From: Batkoa obscura
Taxonomy: Eukaryota > Entomophthoromycota > Entomophthoromycetes > Entomophthorales > Batkoaceae
Reading direction: 5' to 3'
DNA length: 64,000 bases
Assembly: GCA_030770535.1 (NCBI GenBank)
Contig: JASVEC010000014.1
Location: 310,001-374,000, forward strand
A program made the position numbers and the translations under genes. The notes below the pieces were generated by a model that saw nothing but the letters and a program-made list of their open reading frames with translations, did not search any database and had not been told where the DNA came from. Positions 33,916 through 44,404 of this stretch are shown in pieces. The stretch's first letter is position 1; the number at the start of each line of letters is the position of its first letter.

Positions 33916-34428
33916 TATAAGGGAGTGTATTTTTATGTTTGAATTTTACTGACAATCTTTCCACTCAAATAATACTTAAAAGATGGAAAAAGTGATGAAG
34001 CCAAAAAAAAACTGTGAAATATCGCTTCGTCAGTCCCATGGTTAATTATTTTGATTTGTTATGAGAATTTCTAGTTCCACCCAAAAGAATATTATCTTCT
34101 CATTTTGATATTTATACTTTTCAGAGTATAAAAGAGTTTACAGAGTATAATAGTTCGAGGCTTTTTAACTGAATTAATCCCTGATATCTCGAACATTTAA
34201 TAAAGCCACTAAGTTTTCTTAATATTATTTTACATAGATTTTACATTAGTATTGTCTATTCTATTTGTCTTATATAGCTTGTAACCTATTACGTGCTATT
34301 CCTCATAATCCAAGTCTATCTTAGTTACATAAACTAAGACCTTTCGACTTATAGTGTAGTCAACCCAGCAATAGCTGTTCTTGACTCCAAACCCTGAGTA
34401 CCAGATTTCACAAAAACATCCTCATAAT
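33916..34428 (+). mobile_element. MITE copy 6, interrupted by a solo LTR
   Basis: Left part 33916-34012 and right part 34418-34428 of one MITE are separated by a 400-bp LTR. The right remnant (ATCCTCATA) continues the element's right end. Confidence 0.85.
34013..34412 (+). mobile_element. Solo LTR of an LTR retrotransposon
   Basis: A 400-bp unit that begins TGTGAAAT and ends ATTTCACA, the TG...CA inverted ends of an LTR. It is flanked by a perfect 5-bp direct repeat AAAAC (34008-34012 and 34413-34417). A TATA-like TATAAAAGAG lies at 34127 and an AATAAAG polyadenylation-like signal near 34199, so the LTR reads on the + strand. No internal retrotransposon sequence is present, so this is a fossil solo LTR. 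The family (Ty3 or Ty1 type) cannot be told from the LTR alone. The intact target duplication and clear ends suggest moderate age, younger than the MITE it entered. Confidence 0.88.
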
Positions 34429-34585
34429 ATGAAATTATTATTATTATTATAATGTTTTTTATATATAGCATTTTAATAGAAAGTATAATTTTTTTCTAAC
34501 ATAATAGTTTTTTTAATAATGTTTTTTGGTATTATTTATTTAATAAATTTATCAGATTTTTTAATACCTTATATAAAATATATAA

Positions 34586-34686
34586 TATGGGGATGTATTT
34601 TTTTAAGAATTTTACTAATAATCTTTCCACTCAAATAGCGCTTAAAAAGTGGAAAAGTAATGAAACCAAAAAAAACACTCCCATAT
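34586..34686 (+). mobile_element. MITE copy 7
   Basis: Well-preserved copy. TATGGGGATGTATTTTTTTA lies at left, an exact central palindrome has TTTCCACT/AGTGGAAA arms around AGCGCT, and ACACTCCCATATG lies at right. Confidence 0.9.
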
Positions 34687-34774
34687 GTTTTTTGTTTTAT
34701 TTGCTTTATATGATTTACAATTTATTGTATACTATTTTTTATATTTTAAATTTACTTTAATTGTATAAATTAAA

Positions 34775-34877
34775 ATATGAAGATTTTTTTTGATTTCATC
34801 ACTTTTCCTACTTTTTAAACGCTATTTGAGTGGAAAAATAGAAAAAATAATGAAACCAAAAAAAACATTCTCATATA
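34775..34877. mobile_element. MITE copy 8, palindromic rearranged form
   Basis: Both ends of this copy are of the 'right' type. The left half reads TTTTTTTGATTTCATCACTTTT and the right half AATGAAACCAAAAAAAACAT, its near reverse complement. A single AACGCTATTTGAGTGGAAA core lies between. The unit therefore folds into one hairpin, unlike the normal asymmetric copies. Confidence 0.8.
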
Positions 34878-35148
34878 TTAATTCTCAGCTTATTAAAAAT
34901 CTATAACAGACTTTAACTATAAAATACTAAATTTTATAAAATAGCTACTATAACATAATTAATTACTAAATTAATAAGACAATATTTCACATTTCAAAAA
35001 AAATTATAGAGATTTTATGTTAAATTATTTTAAAAAAACCTTATAGTTTTAAAGCAGCTATTAAACTATTAAATAAAACAAAGCTTGATTTAATTTTAAC
35101 TAGGTAAAAATAGCGAAATTATAAAATAAGTTTTTTTTCAAAATTATA

Positions 35149-35252
35149 AATGGGGATGTTTTTTTTGAGTTCATTACTTTTTGCACCTTTTAAGTGCTAT
35201 TTGAGTGGAAAAATTGCTAGTAAAATTCTTAAATACAAAAACACATCCCCAA
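35149..35252 (-). mobile_element. MITE copy 9
   Basis: Reverse-orientation copy with ATGGGGATGTTTTTTT at left, AGTGCTATTTGAGTGGAAA in the centre and ACACATCCCCA at right. Confidence 0.87.
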
Positions 35253-35352
35253 ATATTAATTTTTTATTAAATTTTCCAAGACAAATCTGCAATATCTATT
35301 TTTGTACATTAGTAACCATAGCTGGTGATAACAAAGGACAAAGGGGAAAAGT

Positions 35353-35452
35353 ATATAGGGATATATTTTTTCAAGAATTTTACCAACAATCTTTCCATTC
35401 AAACAATACTTAAAAGATGGAAAAAGTGATAAGGCTAAAAAAATCCTCATAT
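35353..35452 (+). mobile_element. MITE copy 10
   Basis: Diverged plus-orientation copy about 100 bp downstream of copy 9, with terminal TATAGGGATATATTTTTT and right end ATCCTCATATA. Confidence 0.82.
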
Positions 35453-36484
35453 ACTAAAGTTTTATTATTTTGGGCAGTTATTTATTCTTAGCTTATTGTA
35501 AAACATTTATAAAGTAGTTTAAATAGCCTAACTAAAATAAATCTTATTTTATGTTATAGAAGTTGCTATTCTATTAAATTTTCAGCTATTGACCTATAAA
35601 ATGCCTAATACCTACTGTTTAAAACTTGACATTAAAAATATCAATTTTTACAGTGTAAAGTGACTAGATTGTTTTTTTAATTCAAATACTTAAGTATAAG
35701 GATATACAATCAATTTATAACTATTGAAGATGACACTTGGTTCGGAATATTCCAATAACAGGTGTGTTGAATATTACTATTATTAACTTTGTAAATTATT
35801 CTAAATTTGTTTGAGTGACGTTAGAACCTTTTCTTCATCCTTTTACATTTCAACTAATAAAGGTAGATATGGTTTTAGTCTAAAACAAGTCGCTGCTTAA
35901 TAAACTCATAGAATTGAAATAAAATACATACTAATATTCATTACTTTGTTATAATCTATAGAGTGTATAAAATATCATACTATTTACAATCTTAATCCAT
36001 CCAAGTTACAATTTTATTTTCAATAACCAATCAAACTCGGTATTGCCAGTTATCAAAGTATGAAGTTAAAAATCGAACTATTATAAAAAAAGCTTTTTGT
36101 TTATTATTAATACTATTATTAAAAGGTAATTCACATCTCTATACTATATGAAGAATGAAACATAATCAAATGAAGAATATCCCCTGATTTCTAGTAAACT
36201 TACATTTAATTATGGTGAAATCATATTTTTAAAAGGCAAAAATGAAGATAAAGAAGTAATTATAAAGAAAAAGAACTAAAGGAAACATTATAAATTTATA
36301 TAAAAAACCAGTCAAAGTTTTAAACTTCATTAGGTTTTATAATTCTATAATTGTTTTTGTTCTTTTTTTTAATCACGCTTTTATCATTATTTTTTTAAAC
36401 TGATGAATACTAATAACTTTAATAAAAAACCCGAACTTATACCACAACGATACTAACCTCTTTCTCCTTTTCAGGTCCCAAATC

Positions 36485-37123
36485 ATGACGTCTAAAAAAC
36501 CCCAAAGTCTAACTTCCCGTCCACTAGATTTATTGTATTTCATCTATTTCTCTTCTCACATAATCTTCAGTTTACTCCTTGATTGTGCTATTATCTATCC
36601 AATTGAATATGTTCCTACAGTATTAATTGAATTCAATCAATTTCAAGTTAAATTAATGAAAGATCCATTAATGAATATTTATCAACATCAAAAAAATAGT
36701 CCTGTTTATAAGAATTTTATTTGGTTTCGTACATTTATTTATGTGGAATTATTGCTTCAAGTACCTTTCTTTTTCTTTGCTTGTTATAGGATATGGAATG
36801 GTAAGTATAGGTTGAGATATTATTATATTATTATATTATTATATTATTATAGTTTTGATATTGATATTGATATTCTATTTTTTAATTTAGATAAAAAATG
36901 GAGTCTAAAATCTTCTGGTTTAATTTATTGTGCTCATGTAATGACTACTGTATTGCCTATATTAACTAGTGTGACCTTTGATTATCCAGAATTAACTTCT
37001 ATTGAACGTAGTATTATATTATCAGTTTATGGTATTTATTTTATTATACCTCTTATTTTGTTAATTGATTTATTATTAATTAATACTAATAATATTAATA
37101 ATAATAAAATTAAAAAACAATAA
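36485..37123 (+). CDS. TMEM97/sigma-2-receptor-like EXPERA-domain protein
   Basis: Four-helix membrane protein of the EXPERA family (TMEM97, EBP relatives), linked in animals to sterol transport and the sigma-2 receptor. Two exons, 36485-36800 and 36891-37123, giving 182 residues. Key matches to TMEM97 are RPLDLLYFIYFSSHIIFSLLLD at the start, MKDPLM, FRTFIYVELLLQVPFFFF, then YCAHVMTTVLPILTSVTF and a last hydrophobic segment. Acidic residues in helix 1 (Asp) and the conserved Glu in helix 2 are present. The 90-nt intron (36801-36890) has a GTAAGT donor and a TTTAATTTAG acceptor, is free of stops and keeps frame, so unspliced RNA would also be translatable. It should be removed because its translation is Tyr/Ile low-complexity and interrupts the family alignment. 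Convergent with CHS7. Confidence 0.9.
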   Translation: MTSKKPQSLTSRPLDLLYFIYFSSHIIFSLLLDCAIIYPIEYVPTVLIEFNQFQVKLMKDPLMNIYQHQKNSPVYKNFIWFRTFIYVELLLQVPFFFFACYRIWNGKYRLRYYYIIILLYYYSFDIDIDILFFNLDKKWSLKSSGLIYCAHVMTTVLPILTSVTFDYPELTSIERSIILSVYGIYFIIPLILLIDLLLINTNNINNNKIKKQ

Positions 37124-37315
37124 ATTAAATAATTAAATGAGGTAAATACATTAGATATATTGAAGTTATAGTTTTTATTTGAATAATAAAAGTAATATAT
37201 ATATAAATTGAATAATAACAAAAGACTATAATCGGATAAGAATCAATTCAATTTAATAAAAACTAAACAAGTTAAATATTAATACATTATATAATTGTAA
37301 TCAATAAAGTAAAAC

Positions 37316-38544
37316 TTACTTATTTTCGTTATCATCTAATAATTCTTTAACTTCCCATTGATTAGGTTTACCGCCAATATAAAATTCCAAATCTTCTTTA
37401 GTAATTGAATCCCAATATTTATACAACATCATTACAGAAACCATTGTACATAAAGATTCAAAAAACAAGCCATCAAAATAATGATCAGCTAAATTACAGA
37501 TCTTATTACTTAATAATAATAATAGTACTTGTCCAAGTACAAATGCAAATCCAGATAATGTAATAGAACCTATCAAGAAAAAGATCAACTATTAATTGTT
37601 TGTGTAGTAGAAATAAGATTAAACTTACCAATTGGCCAACGATCATCTAAAGTTTTGAATACTAAAACTAATTGAGTGATATAATAAATCAATAATAATA
37701 CACCATTAAATAAAATATGAATTGAAAATAAAGGTAATGTAAATCTGCCATTTAAACCAGCAAAATTAATAAAGGTAGCAACAGCTACAAATCCACTACC
37801 TAAAAAGACTCCTAATGAAGTTAAACGAATACTCTAAATTATTAATAATAATTAGTATCTTATATAAGATATTAATTGTTTGGGGAAGAACTTACCCATA
37901 AAGACAATGCAGTACCATCTTCAATAAACTGAAATCCAACAAAACCATTTAAAAATAATGACCAACAACAAGCTGTAATTAGACCTACATGAGCAGCTGC
38001 AAAGTACTAAAATGGGGGAAATTAATTAATCCTTATTACTCTATATAATGATATATAGTTTCTCGAACTTACCGGATAAATCACATGATAAGTGGGTATA
38101 ATACCCGATAATAATACAAATTCAAAACAGACTTGTAACATATAAAGATAAAAAAATATCACCATTTCTTTACGACCTATAAAAGAGAAAAGCAACATTA
38201 GTTAGTAAATATATACTATAGTTGGTTAATTCCAAAACACTTACCAATAGCAGTATATTTAGTTTTAATAGAATAGATCATAAAGATACAAAGAATTAAA
38301 GTGACGACAAATACAATTAAAGCGGCTGATGGAATATAAAAAAATAGTTCATTAATCAAAATTAATATAACTTCTATTTCGATTTCCTCTCTTTTAACTT
38401 ACCAACTTCAAAAATAACAGCACTACCAAAACTCATGGAACGAGCATAACATGGTGGATATGAACCCAATTTATCCCCTAAATAAGGACATACCGATAAG
38501 GGTGATAAAGTACATAAATCTTGATAAGATCCAAAACTGGGCAT
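37316..38544 (-). CDS. CHS7: Chitin synthase export chaperone Chs7
   Basis: ER multi-pass chaperone that lets chitin synthase (yeast Chs3) leave the ER. Six exons: 38544-38403, 38325-38245, 38176-38073, 38006-37896, 37833-37629, 37569-37316, giving 298 residues. Strong family landmarks: [20 protein letters not shown] at the N-terminus, [54 protein letters not shown] and the nearly invariant [17 protein letters not shown] near the end. Seven membrane segments are expected. All exon phases agree. It marks the organism as a chitin-walled fungus and fits the cell-wall kinase at the start of the window only thematically. Confidence 0.96.
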
Positions 38545-38976
38545 TTTTTATATATTATTTTGTTTCTAATTTACAAAGATTTATAAAAAATAATAATCAA
38601 ATGGAGAATTAACTTTTAAGATTTAAACGGATAAAAATATTTCAATTGGGCCAATTTTATTTTAAAATTCTAAAAATATATTTCAATGTGGTGTTGACTA
38701 TTTTTGGTAATAAGATGATTTGTTTTTGAACCAATAATATTGAAATGTGTATAAGTTGTGATGTTGTGGTGAACACTTGGATTTGATAGATATGAATTTA
38801 ATTTAATTTAATTTAATTAAAACAATTATGAAAAAAATGAACAAAGAGTAAACAAAATATTCTCATTCAAAAAAAACAACTAATTTTATTTATATAAAAA
38901 ATAATAAATTAATACTATTCTCGCTTTATCCCTGATAACAACATTTCTAGTTGATTAAACTAACTTTTAATCTAAT
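38545..38976. other. Intergenic with short tandem repeat
   Basis: Upstream region of CHS7. It contains (TTTAA)n, about five units, at roughly 38795-38818. Nothing else recognised. Confidence 0.6.
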
Positions 38977-40154
38977 TTAAGCATAATAATATCCATTTTC
39001 TTTAATTCTTTTCTTACTATTTTTAACAAATGGGTTAATAAATGAGTTTTCATTACTTGAGCTATTAATAGATTCATTATCATTCATTTCATTTAAATAA
39101 TTCACTGTATTTGGTCGTACTCGACTTGATTTGTTATTTCCATTATTATTCATATTTGAACTGTTACTTTGATTATTAGAATTATTGTTATCTAATTGTC
39201 TTTTCATCATTAATAATTCTTGATAAGTTTCTTCTAATTTTATTTGTTTTTTTTGTAATTCCAGTTCATATCTTTTTTCCATCTGTTTACAATGACTAAT
39301 TTGCAAAAGTTATTAATAAAAGAACAAAACTATTAATAAAGATACTTTAAAATACTTACTTTAAAGCTTCCTGCTTCATTTTTTCTGATGCTAAAAATAA
39401 GTCCCATTTTTTATCATTAGAGCACTTGGAAAAGGTATTATAAAATTCAATTTGATTACTCATTAATTGTGTCTCTTCGTTGAATTTTAGTATGGTATCT
39501 AAATATTGCAAATAGTCTAATTTTAGTTTAACACTTTGATTATAATGTTTTAATTTCTTCATTTCTAATTTTAATTTTTCTTTCTCTATTTTCTCTTTTT
39601 CTAGATATACAATACGTTCTTGATGGTGAATTAGTTGTTGTAAGAGATCATTATGATCACGTTCTTGTATCATAGAGTACGACTTTAATTTATTATTTTC
39701 TGCTATTAATTGATTATTCCTTTGAGTTAGTTGATTCAATAAATCCAAATTATCATTAATTTCATTATTATTATTATCTTCATTATTTTGACTCCAATCA
39801 GCGAAGATTGTAATTATACTATTTTTAATGATTTCTTTATTGCATATTGGACATTGTTTACTTCGTGTGGTAGTTTCGAGCCATTTGGCAATGCTATTAG
39901 AGAAAATAAATGTTAAATTTAAATTTTATTAAAATACCAAATAATAACTTACCAAGAAGTATGAAATAGATGACCACCTAAATAATTAATTTTATAAAAA
40001 AACTTTTATTATTATTATTATAAGACTTACAAGTAGTTGCTGATACTTTCGAACTACCATCTTGATTTAATACTAATTGATGATTTTGACTATATTCACT
40101 ATCTATAGGTGAACTTTTGCCTAAATTTTCCGTACAAATAGCACATTGCATCAT
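38977..40154 (-). CDS. RING-finger/coiled-coil protein, paralogue C
   Basis: Four exons: 40154-40031, 39977-39953 (25 nt), 39893-39360, 39295-38977, giving 333 residues. RING-H2: CAIC, ~36-residue insert, CGHLFHTSCIAKWLETTTRSKQ, then CPIC. The TxFADW segment following matches the HDW/IEW position in paralogues A and B. Then comes ~200 residues of coiled coil (Gln/Glu/Lys-rich, heptad Leu) and an Asn/Ser-rich tail with a basic NPFVKNSKKRIKE end. The gene shares intron positions, phases and the 25-nt RING-core exon with the 24.7-27.4 kb pair, so the three form one family. Of the three, this copy resembles TRAIP-type E3 ligases most by eye. Two consecutive ATGs begin the frame; the first is used. 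Confidence 0.85.
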
Positions 40155-40339
40155 AATTAAAATAAATATACTCGCTTTTGAATTAAAAAAAGTAAATTAA
40201 CAAAAATAAAAGTTTGGAATTTTAAAATGTAAAACTTGACTATCAATTTAGAATCCAAATACTCAGGAAAAATAAAAACTAAGCAAATCAATTTAAATAT
40301 TTCGAAAAATTCAAATATATAAAATATACAATTATTCAT

Positions 40340-41339
40340 TTATTCAATATAAAAAGTTTGGTATATCCCTCCATTTACACCGTTGTTTTGTTGATTAATC
40401 AACAGCTGATATCTATTCAATCTATTCTGTTTATAAAAATAAAATAGAATAATAAATGTAGCTAGAATGATCAAAACTAACTCATAAATAAAAATAGAGC
40501 CAAGTATATGTACTAACATTCTCCAATTTTTTCTAATTAATTGTTGAATAGGTGATTTACATCCTTGTGAGTAACGATATTGTATATGACAATATAAGGG
40601 TATGGGGCGATCAAATACGTTTTCATAACCGCAGCAGGAGAGCTAAAGGGTGAGAATAGGAGAGGTTAGATTAAATCTTAATAAAAGATAAAATGAAGTC
40701 TACCCTGTTTTCAAGTTCAAGGATAATTGGATTATCACGTTGATATAAATAATTCCATAATTTATCTAGTATATTATTATCCTATAAAAAGTATTAAAAA
40801 TTAAATTAAGTAAAAATAACCGAATCTGTTTCTTTTTACCTGATAAAACCAAACTATAATCACTAAATAAAAAAAAAAGGTAAATTAATACCTCATTGAT
40901 AATAATTACTAACTAAAGTTGCTTACCTAATTGTATGAATATTAACAGATTTAAACTAATAATATAGCCAAATAATAAAGATTTATCTTCTTTTTTGACA
41001 CTATAAATGCCAATAAAACTTAATACTAATAAAGCTACTAATATCAATTGAAATATTAATATCACCGAATTATCTAAGCTTAAATTTTGGAATAAAGTTA
41101 ATGGTGCTATAAAGATATAGAAGATTAGTATCTAATTATATATGGGGATCGTGATAGATTATTACTCGTTACTAATAATGAAGTAAACATCCACTATTAT
41201 AAGGAGATGTTTAGTTTAATTTTGATATCATAAAGTAGAAATTGTAATTACTTACACAATTTAATAGGTTTAGTAAAATAAATCCATTTTTTAGAATGGA
41301 ATTAAGGCTTTGAAAGTATTGTAATAATAGTAAACTCAT
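40340..41339 (-). CDS. Tetraspanin
   Basis: Four-span membrane protein that organises membrane microdomains; fungal relatives (Pls1 type) act in appressorium penetration. Five exons: 41339-41256, 41131-40927, 40862-40840 (23 nt), 40781-40704, 40642-40340, giving 230 residues. TM1 about 19-40, TM2 about 50-72, TM3 about 80-103, TM4 about 172-200. The large extracellular loop has the tetraspanin signature CCG (SCCGYENVF), a further Cys in LYCHI and the GC pair in SQGCKSP, giving the expected four cysteines. A short polar tail follows TM4. For intron 1 I chose the acceptor at 41132 because the alternative one shifts the frame. Divergent from PTH2 with about 220 bp between starts. Confidence 0.87.
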
Positions 41340-41557
41340 TTGAATTTTTTAAACTAGAATAAAAAATGACTAAAATAAAAATCGGATAATTGAGAATAAA
41401 TAATTCATTTTTTATTAAAATTACAACCCCAATCAAAAAAAATAACTAGCAGAAATAAGCTCCGTTGAATGTCAATAAACGAATAAGATTCTTTTTGAAT
41501 AAAATACTTCAAAAAAACATCATCATACCAATCCAACATAGAAAACCTAGCAAAAAA

Positions 41558-42361
41558 ATGCATCAAATTGTCACCTTGATTTCCGGTCTATTATTAGGCT
41601 ACACATTACACTCAGTTATTAACTCATCCAAAGCCACATCTAGTAAAAAACAAAGAAAGCAAAAACAATCAGAGGAAACTGAAACTGAAACTGAAACTGA
41701 TAGTGAAGCCGAATTTGAATTAAATGAAGAAGACTCATCCGAGAGTTGTAAAATGGTGTTAGTAGTAAGAACGGATCTAGGTATGGGTAAAGGAAAAGTA
41801 GCTGCGCAGGTAAAAAGAGTCATAGAGATAAATAAATAGATAAGAGCCTTAATATAATAATTATTTAGTGCTCTCATGCCACCCTAGCTTGTTATAAAAA
41901 AGCAGTAAAATTGGGATCAAAGGTATTTTTTTGAATTAAACTTAAATTACGGCCGTTTTATTAATATTAATATTAATATTATTTCTTAGTCTTTAAAAAT
42001 TTGGGAATATCAAGGTCAACCAAAGATCACATTGAAATGTGATAGTGAAGAACAAATGTAAGTTTCAATTTTTTGTAATACTCTTTTATTATATATAGTT
42101 GGTTATATTTATATTTTATAAAAATTCTCAGGTTATTATTATTTGATAAAGCCAGTAAGTCTGGATTAATTTGTCAAGTTATTCGAGATGCTGGTAGAAC
42201 ACAAATTGCAGCTGGTTCACTTACAGTATTAGGGATAGGACCATGTAATTTATAGCCAAATATTTTTAATAATTTACTGTATTAATATTGAATATTTTTT
42301 ATCCTCTATAGCGCCTATTTCACAAATTGATCAAGTTACTGGGCATTTGAAATTGTATTAA
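41558..42361 (+). CDS. PTH2: Peptidyl-tRNA hydrolase 2 (Pth2/Bit1)
   Basis: Releases peptides from prematurely dissociated peptidyl-tRNA. Five exons: 41558-41809, 41869-41922, 41990-42057, 42132-42244, 42312-42361, giving 178 residues. The catalytic domain begins [20 protein letters not shown] and continues [21 protein letters not shown], then [19 protein letters not shown] and ends VTGHLKLY, all PTH2 signatures. The N-terminus is a membrane anchor ([16 protein letters not shown]) followed by an acidic linker with [12 protein letters not shown], typical of the mitochondrial outer-membrane/ER form. A five-codon upstream ORF (41469-41486) precedes the start; the TTG-started extension of the main frame is not used. 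Confidence 0.94.
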
Positions 42362-43022
42362 AATACGAAAAGTAAGTCAAAAAGCTGGTAAAATAAATCA
42401 AATAAAAGTATTTAAAAGCCAGATAAGCAATATCTCTTTTCGAATTTATTATATAAGGTATTATTTATATACATGCTAAATTTAGAATTAATTAATATTG
42501 ATTTTTAAAATATCAAAAAAAAGTAATATATTGCTATAGAAGGCTTCCAGCTTGAGCCTAATGAAGTATTACGCACCAGTGAAACTCATAATATATCTAT
42601 TTTTTATATAAATTTGTTACATCGTCCATTAATATTTTATGTATTAAGTTTAGTAATAATTCAATTATTGATTTTTGAGATATAGTCAAAACCTAGAAAT
42701 GTTGGCATATTGGAACCATTTTTATTAAGAGTCGAAAACTAAACTAGTAACAAACTTTTTGTTAATAATGCCCTTTTTCTTTAACTATATCTTAAAAATG
42801 AGTTAATAGATATGAAATTTCACATATGTTTTATTTTGAGTAATAAATCAGATTCGTACAAAAATATTCGAGTTACTCTTCCTTTAATCCCTCCATTCTA
42901 AACTTTTTTGTCATCTCTTCATAAAATAAAACAATGAGAATAATTCTTTTTAATCCCATAATTTTTAAGTTGAATTTTATGAACATTCAAAAAATACGAA
43001 TTTTATTTTTTAACTAAAAAAA
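42362..43022. other. Intergenic
   Basis: About 0.66 kb between two + strand genes; AT-rich, nothing recognised. Confidence 0.5.
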
Positions 43023-43415
43023 ATGTCACTCATCAACAATTTAAAATCAGTGCTCACCAAATCTATCTCAACACCTTTGCGTTCAATTATCACTCCCCTT
43101 ACAACTGTCAAATCCAATTATTCTACCTTTCCAGTCGATGATAGCCAATCTCAATTATTCTACAATACTCCAGATTATAAACAACACAAATACAGTGGAC
43201 GTTCAGTGATTACCACCGATGATCCAATGCGTGCTTATTATCGCTTAAATGGTATTTTGAAAAATAACAATGTTAGAAAACAGTTAGTTCGCCATAGATA
43301 TTATGAAAAACCATGTTTAAAAAGAAGAAGATTGGTGATGGAATCTAACCGTAGGAGGTTTAAGGAAGTTGTTGCTAGAAAAGTAGCTATGGTTATGCAG
43401 TTAAAGAATAGGTAA
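43023..43415 (+). CDS. Mitochondrial small-subunit ribosomal protein bS21m
   Basis: Intronless, 130 residues. The N-terminal ~35 residues are Ser/Thr/Lys-rich with few acidic residues and fit a mitochondrial targeting peptide. From about residue 58 the S21 domain is visible: GRSVITTDDPMRAYYRLNGIL, NNVRKQLVRHRYYEKP and the basic RRRLVMESNRRRFKEVV helix. Equivalent to yeast MRP21. The AAAAAAATG context at 43023 is a convincing start. It probably sits near the mRNA path of the mitoribosome. Confidence 0.88.
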   Translation: MSLINNLKSVLTKSISTPLRSIITPLTTVKSNYSTFPVDDSQSQLFYNTPDYKQHKYSGRSVITTDDPMRAYYRLNGILKNNNVRKQLVRHRYYEKPCLKRRRLVMESNRRRFKEVVARKVAMVMQLKNR

Positions 43416-44404
43416 GAAAAGCTTTGTTTACTAAAAAGTAATTTTTTTAACATGTTTTTTTGTAGAGGGGTTTAAATTGGAAATGAAAAGAATCAAAAAG
43501 GATTAGATTAAAATTATTTTTATTTGAAAATAAAGGATAAGATATAAAATAAGAACTTAATTGTTATTTACATGTTATAATATTGATTTATAGAATTATT
43601 GTGTTACTATTAGGCTTTAAATATGATAATTAAATTTTGAACATTTGGAGATGTATTTTTGTGTTTAAGAATTTTACTAACAAATTTTCCGCTTAAATGG
43701 CGCTTAAAAAATGGAAAAAATAATGAAGTCAAAAAAACACTCTCATTTGTTTAGCAATAAAACTCTGATTTTTGATAAATTATTCTATTCATAAAAGAGA
43801 CATCAGTTAATATCGTTTGAAAGAAGCTTTTGCTAACAATTTAAAGTTTGGGATTCAATAAAACTGTTCAATCTTATTTGTAATAGTATCCCAACTAAGA
43901 CTTATATACTTTCATAAATTGTATTTATTAAGTGATAAAAATAAATTTTTTAATTTTGTTGAAGCATTTAGTGATTTAATTTTGTATTTTAAGCTACTCT
44001 AAAAGTAAACAAAATACTGGTATGAAATCAACTCTTCAAACTGCCTTTTTCAAGTAATGTCTATTTTTAAACTTTGATGGAAAAGTTTCTCATTTTAATA
44101 ACGTTTGTAACTTAATGGGGCTGGATCTATGTCTTTGCTTATAATTTAATTAGCTTAATTTCTATTTATTTTTTGACTTGGCTTGAAATTTAATAAAATC
44201 GAAATTCTAAATATGCTTTATCAAAAATAGAAATAGCAGCATAATAAAAATAATATCATAATTTAATAAAAGCACAAAAAATAGCAAAAGGATAATAAGA
44301 CTAAGTTAAACTATGAAAAAACTTTTTTATTTTTTATATTTTTAAAAAATAAATATATAAACTACACACAATAAACTATAAAAACACATATGTAAACAAT
44401 ACAC
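43416..44404. other. Intergenic
   Basis: About 1 kb between convergent genes, holding MITE copy 11 and otherwise no recognised feature. Confidence 0.5.
43643..43749 (+). mobile_element. MITE copy 11
   Basis: Diverged copy downstream of the bS21m gene with ATTTGGAGATGTATTTTTGTG at left, TGGCGCTTAAAAAATGGAAA in the centre and ACACTCTCAT at right. Confidence 0.83.

Larger units (their letters stand above)
31800..36484. other. Gene desert with nested mobile elements
   Basis: About 4.7 kb without a supportable gene, the longest in the window. It contains five MITE copies between 33916 and 35452, one of them interrupted by a solo LTR. Short open frames in this tract overlap MITEs or are low-complexity chance frames. 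Confidence 0.6.

Noticed and set aside
35150-35450. Overlapping open frames on both strands
   Set aside because: They coincide with MITE copies 9 and 10, so the frames are by-products of the repeats and not genes.
41140-41220. TATATGGGGATC...GGAGATGTTTA segment resembling a MITE end
   Set aside because: Lies inside tetraspanin intron 1 and lacks the central core and the second end. Not enough to call a copy.
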